A stretch of DNA of 64,000 bases, taken from assembly GCF_015752315.1 (NCBI RefSeq), contig NZ_JADOVJ010000001.1, forward strand, positions 5,510,501 to 5,574,500, given 5' to 3'. The notes beneath the pieces are model-generated. The model was not told where the DNA came from. It searched no databases and saw only the letters and a program-made list of their open reading frames with translations. The stretch comes from Nocardioides luteus (GTDB lineage Bacteria > Actinomycetota > Actinomycetes > Propionibacteriales > Nocardioidaceae). A program made the translations under genes and the position numbers. Shown here in pieces: positions 59,307 through 64,000 of this stretch (its first letter is position 1; every line of letters starts with the position of its first letter).

Positions 59307-59330
59307 GTGGTCGAGCCTGTCGAGACCACC
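59306..59330. repeat. GGTGGTC…GACCACC repeat between DUF2752 and gnd
   Basis: Perfect 25-bp copy with arms GGTGGTC/GACCACC, starting with the last base of the DUF2752 stop codon and ending 15 bases before the gnd stop. Lying between converging genes, it may also terminate transcription. Confidence 0.88.
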
Positions 59331-59345
59331 CCGCGCGGCGGGTGC

Positions 59346-60236
59346 TCAGGCCTCCGACTCAGAGATCACCGCGTGCCCGCCGAAGCCGTTGCGCATCGCA
59401 GCGATCGCCTTCATCGCGTGGTCGTCCTCCTGGCGCGAGACGAACCGCGCGAACAGCGAGGCCGAGATCGCCGGCATCGGGACGGCGTTCTCGATCGCGG
59501 CCTCGACGGTCCAGCGGCCCTCGCCCGAGTCGTCGGCGTAGCCCTTGATCTTGTCGAGGTGCTCGTCGGCGCGCAACTGGTCGACAAGAAGGTCGAGCAG
59601 CCAGGAACGTACGACCGTGCCGGTGCGCCACGAGGCGAAGATCTCCGGGACGTTGTCGACGATGTCGACCTTGTCGAGGAGCTCCCAGCCCTCGGCGTAG
59701 GCCTGCATCATCGCGTACTCGATGCCGTTGTGGACCATCTTGGAGAAGTGGCCGGCGCCGGGGGTCGAGCCGCAGTGGACCAGACCGTCCTCGGTTCCGG
59801 ACGGCTTGAGCGCCTCGAACGCGGGCATCACCTTGGCGGCGTTCTCGGCGGAGCCGCCGTACATCAGCGCGTAGCCGTTCTGGAGACCCCAGACCCCGCC
59901 GGAGACGCCGCAGTCGACGAAGCCGATGCCCTTCTCGGCGAGGCTCTCGGCGTTCTTGGCGTCGTCGGTGTACTTCGAGTTGCCGCCGTCGACCACCAGG
60001 TCGCCCTCACCGAGGAGCTCCTTGAGCTCGGCGATCGTCGAATGCGTCGGGTCGCCCGCCGGCACCATCACCCAGACCACCTTGGGGCTGGGCAGCGCCT
60101 CGACCAGCTCCGCCAGGCTCGCCACGTCGGCGAGGTCCGGGTTGCGGTCGTATCCGACGACGGTGTGACCGGCCTCCCGCAGCCGGGTGCGCATGTTGCC
60201 ACCCATCTTGCCGAGACCCACGAGTCCGATGTCCAT
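59346..60236 (-). CDS. gnd: 6-phosphogluconate dehydrogenase, decarboxylating (short form)
   Basis: NAD(P)-dependent enzyme (296 aa) of the pentose phosphate pathway, short GntZ/YqeC-like form: 6-phosphogluconate to ribulose-5-phosphate and CO2. The Rossmann motif is GLVGLGKMGGNM, the substrate segment VDGGNSKYTDD, GVSGGVWGLQNGYALMYGG, and the catalytic Lys/Asn block GAGHFSKMVHNGIEYAMMQAYAEGWELL. It commonly lies between recF and dnaN in actinobacteria. The ATG is at 60236; GGTTCC-type upstream region has no strong ribosome binding site. GGTGGTC repeats lie just upstream (60253 and 60272). Confidence 0.93.
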   Translation of the reverse strand: MDIGLVGLGKMGGNMRTRLREAGHTVVGYDRNPDLADVASLAELVEALPSPKVVWVMVPAGDPTHSTIAELKELLGEGDLVVDGGNSKYTDDAKNAESLAEKGIGFVDCGVSGGVWGLQNGYALMYGGSAENAAKVMPAFEALKPSGTEDGLVHCGSTPGAGHFSKMVHNGIEYAMMQAYAEGWELLDKVDIVDNVPEIFASWRTGTVVRSWLLDLLVDQLRADEHLDKIKGYADDSGEGRWTVEAAIENAVPMPAISASLFARFVSRQEDDHAMKAIAAMRNGFGGHAVISESEA

Positions 60237-60252
60237 GCAAGGTTCCTTATCC

Positions 60253-60296
60253 GGTGGTCGAGCTTGTGCCCGGTGGTCGAGCTTGTCGAGACCACC
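60253..60296. repeat. One truncated and one full GGTGGTC repeat in the gnd/dnaN gap
   Basis: A partial copy at 60253–60267 (GGTGGTCGAGCTTGT) is followed after four bases by a complete 25-bp copy at 60272–60296 with arms GGTGGTC/GACCACC. The pair lies in the 76-bp gap upstream of gnd and after dnaN. Confidence 0.9.
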
Positions 60297-60312
60297 CTAC
60301 GAGCGACAGAAA

Positions 60313-61452
60313 TCAGGAGAGCAGGCGGCGCGGCATCAGCAGGTAGCGGAAGCCCGGCTCCTCGCCACCTTCGGCCGGCTTGCCGCTGATCACCACGGGC
60401 TTCGGAGCCTGCGTGAAGGCGAGCTCGACGACCTGCTCGTCGATGGCCTGCAGCCCGTCGAGGAGGAACTGCGGGTTGAACCCGGTGGTCAGTCCCTCGC
60501 CCTCCATGGTCGCCTCGATCGACTCGGACGCCTGGGCCTCGTCGCCCGAACCGGCGTCGAGGGTGAGCACGCCGTCCTCGAAGACCATCTGGACCGCGGT
60601 GTTGCGCTCGGCGACCAGGGCGACGCGCTTGACCGACTCCACCAGGGAGGCCTTGTCGACCAGCGCGGTGGTGAGGTGCTCGGCCGGGAACAGGCTGCGC
60701 ACCTTCGGGAACTCGCCGTCGAGCAGGCGCGTCGTCGTGCGTCGTACGCCACCCGCGGCCGCGCCCTCGAAGCCGATGATCCCCTCACCGGTGCCGGTGG
60801 TGGACAGAGCCAGGGTGACCTCGCTGCCGCTGGTCAGCGACTTGGCGGTGTCGCCGAGCACCTTCGCGGGGACCAGCGCGGCCAGGCTCTCGTCAGGGGT
60901 CGCCGGGTTCCACTCGAGCTCGCGGTGGGAGAGCCGGAAACGGTCGGTGGCGAGCAGCGAGATCGTGGAGCCCTCGATCTCGAGCCGCACGCCGGTCAGC
61001 ACCGGGAGCATGTCGTCGCGGCCGGCGGCGGTCACGGCCTGGGCGACGGCGTGGGCGAACAGCTCCGACTTCACGGTGCCGGCCGCGGTCGGCATCTCCG
61101 GCAGGGTCGGGTAGTCCTCGACCGGCATGGTCTGGAGACTGAACCGGGCGCTCCCACAGGTGAGCGAGACGCGGGCACCGTCGGTGACCATCTCGACCGG
61201 CTTGGCCGGGAGGCTGCGGCAGATGTCGGCGAGCAGCTTGCCCGAGACCAGTGCCTTGCCCTCGTCGGCGACCTCGGCCGACAGCGTCGCCCGTGCGGAG
61301 GTCTCGTAGTCGAACGTCGAGAGCACCAGGCCCTCGTGGCCCGCCTCGATCAGGAGGCCGGAGAGCACCGGGGTGCTGGGGCGTACCGGAAGGCTGCGGG
61401 CAGCCCAGGCGACGGCATCCGCGAACACGTCGCGGTCGACGCGGAACTTCAC
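60313..61452 (-). CDS. dnaN: DNA polymerase III beta subunit (sliding clamp)
   Basis: Ring-forming processivity clamp (379 aa). It starts VKFRVDRDVFADAVAWAARSLPVRPSTPVLSGLLIEA, continues with three repeated domains (for example GSARFSLQTMPVEDYPTLPEMP and AVTAAGRDDMLPVLTGVRLEIEGSTISLLATDRFRLSHRE) and ends FRYLLMPRRLLS, typical of DnaN. GTG 61452 is chosen: AAGGACAGG lies just upstream, and the longer frame runs into oriC. It is transcribed away from dnaA in the order dnaA–oriC–dnaN–gnd–recF. Confidence 0.95.
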   Translation of the reverse strand: MKFRVDRDVFADAVAWAARSLPVRPSTPVLSGLLIEAGHEGLVLSTFDYETSARATLSAEVADEGKALVSGKLLADICRSLPAKPVEMVTDGARVSLTCGSARFSLQTMPVEDYPTLPEMPTAAGTVKSELFAHAVAQAVTAAGRDDMLPVLTGVRLEIEGSTISLLATDRFRLSHRELEWNPATPDESLAALVPAKVLGDTAKSLTSGSEVTLALSTTGTGEGIIGFEGAAAGGVRRTTTRLLDGEFPKVRSLFPAEHLTTALVDKASLVESVKRVALVAERNTAVQMVFEDGVLTLDAGSGDEAQASESIEATMEGEGLTTGFNPQFLLDGLQAIDEQVVELAFTQAPKPVVISGKPAEGGEEPGFRYLLMPRRLLS

Positions 61453-62058
61453 GATGACCTGTCCTTCTTCTAACTCGACATCGGGGCGTGTGAGGACATG
61501 TGGCCCGGGCTGTGCTTGAACCTGGGGGAAGACGCCACCGGTTCCGGAACGCCCCCGCGTTGACATGACCTGGAGTACGCATCCTGCCACGGACCGCCGA
61601 CAACCGGTAAGCGCTCAGCCCTGTCGTCTCTGCACAAGCGTCCAGGGCGCTCGAAGCGCGGAGCGGGTTGTCCCCAGGGAAGGGCGTTCGTGGAATTTCA
61701 CCGAGGATCCATGGACATAAATAGTTTCTTACGTCGTAAGAGCATCTGTGGGAAATGTGGATGATCGCCGTTTTACCTGGTCAAGCCAGGAAATGTGATT
61801 CCACAGGGGGTGTGGACGCCTTGCTGAAATGACGCACGTCACTGTGGGCTGTGGAGAGTTGTCGGCCCGTTCCGGTGTTTTGTGCACAGGCCATCCCCTT
61901 TTCCATCCCATTTGAACGGCCGGTTCTCCACAGGTTCCACCCAACCTGTGGGCTGTGGACAACCTGGCAAATCTCGTCCTGTGGGTTTTCCAAATCCCAA
62001 AACGCGAAACGGCCGCCGACCCGGAAGGGGCGGCGGCCGCGTACGACTGCTGGTTCGG
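61453..62058. other. Chromosome replication origin region (oriC)
   Basis: The 606-bp gap between dnaA and dnaN has no gene and is richer in A+T than its surroundings, with an AT-rich stretch near 61715–61745 (CATAAATAGTTTCTTACG). Many DnaA-box-like sites are visible: a perfect TGTGGACAA at 61954–61962, TTCTCCACA 61924–61932, TGTGGACGC 61811–61819, TGTGGAGAG 61850–61858, TGTGGATGA 61756–61764, and GATTCCACA 61797–61805. The order and position match actinobacterial oriC. Confidence 0.92.
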
Positions 62059-63786
62059 CTAGGCCTGGCGCGCCTGCATCTTGACGCGGTTGGTGAGCTC
62101 GGAGACCTGGTTGAAGACGGCTCGGCGCTCGGCGAGGAGCTGGTTGATCTTCCGCTCGGCGTACATCACGGTCGTGTGGTCGCGGCCGCCGAAGTGCTTG
62201 CCGATCTTGGGCAGGGAGTCCTCGGTGAGCTCACGGCACAGGTACATGGCGATCTGACGGGCCATGACGAGGTGGCGCCCACGCGAGGGGCCGGTGAGCT
62301 CGTCGATCGACAGCCCGAAGTAGGCCGCGGTCTGGGCGATGATCAGGCCGGCGGTGATCTCGGGCTCGCCGCCCTCCGGGATCAGGTCCTTGAGGACGAT
62401 CTCGGCCAGGGTCAGGTCGACGTCCTGCCGGTTGAGGTTGGCGAACGCCGTCACCCGGATCAGCGCGCCCTCGAGCTCACGGATGTTGGTCTGGATCTTG
62501 CTCGCGATGAACTCGAGCACGTCGGGCGGCGCGGTGAGCCGCTCCATCGCCGCCTTCTTACGAAGGATCGCGATGCGGGTCTCGATGTCCGGCGGCTGCA
62601 CGTCGGTGATCAGGCCCCACTCAAACCGGTTGCGCAGCCGGTCCTCGAGCGCCTCGAGCCGCTTGGGCGGGCGGTCGGAGGTGAGCACGATCTGCTTGTT
62701 GGCGTTGTGGAGCGTGTTGAAGGTGTGGAAGAACTCCTCCTGCGTCTGGGTCTTCCCCTCCAAGAACTGGATGTCGTCGATCAGCAGGACGTCGACATCG
62801 CGGTAGCGCCGCTTGAACCGGTCCTGCCGGTCGTCGCGGATCGCGTTGATGAACTCGTTGGTGAACTCCTCCGAGCTGACGTAGCGCACCTTCGCCCCGG
62901 AGTAGAGACTCCGGACGTAGTGACCGATCGCGTGCAGCAGGTGGGTCTTGCCCAGACCGGACTCGCCGTAGACGAGCAGCGGGTTGTAGGCCTTGCCCGG
63001 CGCCTCGCTGACCGCGACCGCGGCCGCGTGCGGGAACCGGTTGGACGACCCGATGACGAAGGTCTCGAAGGTGTACTTCGGGTTCAGCCGGGTCTCGAGG
63101 ACGTTGTGGCTCGGCTCGCTCGCCCGTGTCGGCGGACCGGGCACGAGCGGCCGCGGCGGGACCGGCTCCTCGATGGGAGCCACCGGAGGGGCCGGGGGAT
63201 TTGTCGACATATCGGCATAGTCGGGACGTACGTCGTCATGACCTGCCGGCTGGGACGGCTGCTGAGTGGGCGGCGGCACGGTCGGAGCCTGCGGTGCCGC
63301 GTAGGCGACAGGGGCCCCGGGCTCCTCGCGCGGCATCTCGGTGGCCGGCGGGACGCCGGGGATCAGGCCCGGCGCGTTGGTCGGGTAGACCGACTGGTGC
63401 GGGAAGGCCGACGGGTTCGGGAAGGCGTTCTGCTGGAGCGCGGCCGCGGCCGCGTCGGCAGCAGCGATCTCGCGCTCGGAGATCATGATCGCCTGGGTGT
63501 CGGGGTCGGGCGTGACCTCGATGTCGGGGTTGACGGTGACCGCGATCCGGATCTCGCGGTTGAAGATCTCACCGAGCGACTTCTCCAGGGTGCCGCGCAG
63601 GCGGCCCTCGATCTGGTTACGGATGAAGTCGTTGGGGACCTCGACGATCGCGGTCGACCCGTGCAGGGTGAGCGGCTCACTGTCCCGGAGCCAGGCTCGC
63701 TGGTTCGGCGGAAGCTCGGCGACCACCCGCGTCCATGCGGACTGGAGATCTGGCTGTGGTTCTGGCGCGAGGCCGGAGTGCTCCAC
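62059..63786 (-). CDS. dnaA: Chromosomal replication initiator protein DnaA
   Basis: Replication initiator (575 aa). Domain I ([38 protein letters not shown]) and a long Pro-rich domain II of about 130 residues lead to the AAA+ domain from about 235: [19 protein letters not shown], Walker [13 protein letters not shown], Walker [22 protein letters not shown]. Domain IV gives the DNA-binding [51 protein letters not shown] 63786 with GGAAGG upstream. Three DnaA boxes in its leader suggest autoregulation. Confidence 0.97.
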   Translation of the reverse strand: MEHSGLAPEPQPDLQSAWTRVVAELPPNQRAWLRDSEPLTLHGSTAIVEVPNDFIRNQIEGRLRGTLEKSLGEIFNREIRIAVTVNPDIEVTPDPDTQAIMISEREIAAADAAAAALQQNAFPNPSAFPHQSVYPTNAPGLIPGVPPATEMPREEPGAPVAYAAPQAPTVPPPTQQPSQPAGHDDVRPDYADMSTNPPAPPVAPIEEPVPPRPLVPGPPTRASEPSHNVLETRLNPKYTFETFVIGSSNRFPHAAAVAVSEAPGKAYNPLLVYGESGLGKTHLLHAIGHYVRSLYSGAKVRYVSSEEFTNEFINAIRDDRQDRFKRRYRDVDVLLIDDIQFLEGKTQTQEEFFHTFNTLHNANKQIVLTSDRPPKRLEALEDRLRNRFEWGLITDVQPPDIETRIAILRKKAAMERLTAPPDVLEFIASKIQTNIRELEGALIRVTAFANLNRQDVDLTLAEIVLKDLIPEGGEPEITAGLIIAQTAAYFGLSIDELTGPSRGRHLVMARQIAMYLCRELTEDSLPKIGKHFGGRDHTTVMYAERKINQLLAERRAVFNQVSELTNRVKMQARQA

Positions 63787-64000
63787 AGATTCCTGCCTTC
63801 CCTGAGGGCTCGGGTGGGTGGTCTTGTCTTGATGCAGCCTGGATTGACGCAGCGGTCAGGTCTACATCCTCCACAGACTTTTCCACAAGCTGTGGAGCAT
63901 CCCCGAATGTAGGCATCGGAGACCAACCGAGACACGTCGCCGTTCTCGAGAATCCGACCGTTTCGGCAGGTCAGGCGGGAAAAATAGATCCCGGCTTGGC
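63787..64000 (-). promoter_or_regulatory. dnaA promoter region with DnaA boxes
   Basis: Upstream of dnaA on the minus strand are TCCTCCACA (63867–63875), TTTTCCACA (63879–63887) and TGTGGAGCA (63891–63899); the last two form an inverted pair with a 3-bp centre. No gene is seen before the window edge; rpmH normally follows beyond this point. The boxes imply DnaA control of its own gene. Confidence 0.7.

Noticed and set aside
60187..61473. A 428-aa plus-strand frame opposite dnaN
   Set aside because: Shadow of the clamp gene.
61882..63912. A 676-aa plus-strand frame opposite dnaA
   Set aside because: Antisense to dnaA and includes the oriC boundary; low-complexity translation.

Overview
This window is high-GC actinobacterial chromosome. 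The right end carries oriC in the order dnaA – oriC – dnaN – gnd – recF – DUF721 – gyrB – gyrA – DUF3566 – tRNA-Ile – tRNA-Ala – DLW-39, followed leftward by the FhaA/FhaB/PstP/RodA/PbpA/PknA/PknB envelope-signalling operon. That order, the very strong GC bias, the GTG/TTG starts, the frequent CGTACG words and the interspersed GGTGGTC…GACCACC palindromes point to Nocardioidaceae, most likely Nocardioides or a close relative. The genus is inferred, not proven. No prophage, insertion sequence, CRISPR array or rRNA was seen.

Layout. 1–4205 (minus): a mycofactocin cluster mftABCDEF, with mftF cut by the window edge and a 34-codon mftA. 4295–9182: a sugar-acid catabolism operon (MFS transporter, fumarylacetoacetase-family hydrolase, PfkB/KDG kinase, D-2-hydroxyacid dehydrogenase) opposed by an IclR regulator. 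9163–24000: accessory genes arranged as regulator–target pairs: PadR/lipoprotein hydrolase, TetR/DoxX, two paralogous alpha/beta hydrolases, AraC, a cupin–P450–TetR block, a LAL-type LuxR regulator, MpaB-family oxygenase/TetR, and a MarR facing an SRPBCC–MBL–DoxX operon. 24030–28288: a secreted GH3 glycosidase with CBM6 and its LacI regulator, sharing two near-identical operators.

28352 onward is conserved core. tRNA-Leu(CAG) is followed by fhaA-fhaB-pstP-rodA-pbpA-pknA-pknB, in which every junction overlaps. This operon couples Ser/Thr phosphorylation (two kinases, one PP2C phosphatase, two FHA readers) to septal or elongation peptidoglycan synthesis. Then come a DUF881 protein, a tandemly duplicated CrgA, a rhomboid protease, a cyclophilin, DUF3817 and SURF1. 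41619–48726 is less conserved: a lipoprotein, a clavaminate-synthase-like oxygenase, MarR/DUF1304, ArsR/AHSA1, tRNA-Ala(TGC), the tiny DLW-39 gene, a propeller-like protein and an MBL hydrolase. 48844–51040 holds a secreted protein, tRNA-Ile(GAT) and a broken DUF559-type gene bounded at both ends by homologous 49-bp palindromes. 51540–64000 is the gyrase/replication initiation block.

The most unusual observations are: the palindrome-bounded DUF559 cassette at 49975–50964; short palindromic repeats that lie in frame inside recF, the DUF721 gene and the SURF1 gene; the duplicated CrgA; a 22-bp palindrome that contains both start codons of a divergent PadR/lipoprotein pair; a hydrolase whose nucleophile serine is replaced by cysteine; and a secondary cluster of DnaA-box-like sites at 38825–38863. 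Many genes appear to be leaderless: a TANNNT-like hexamer sits about 6–7 nt before the start codon.
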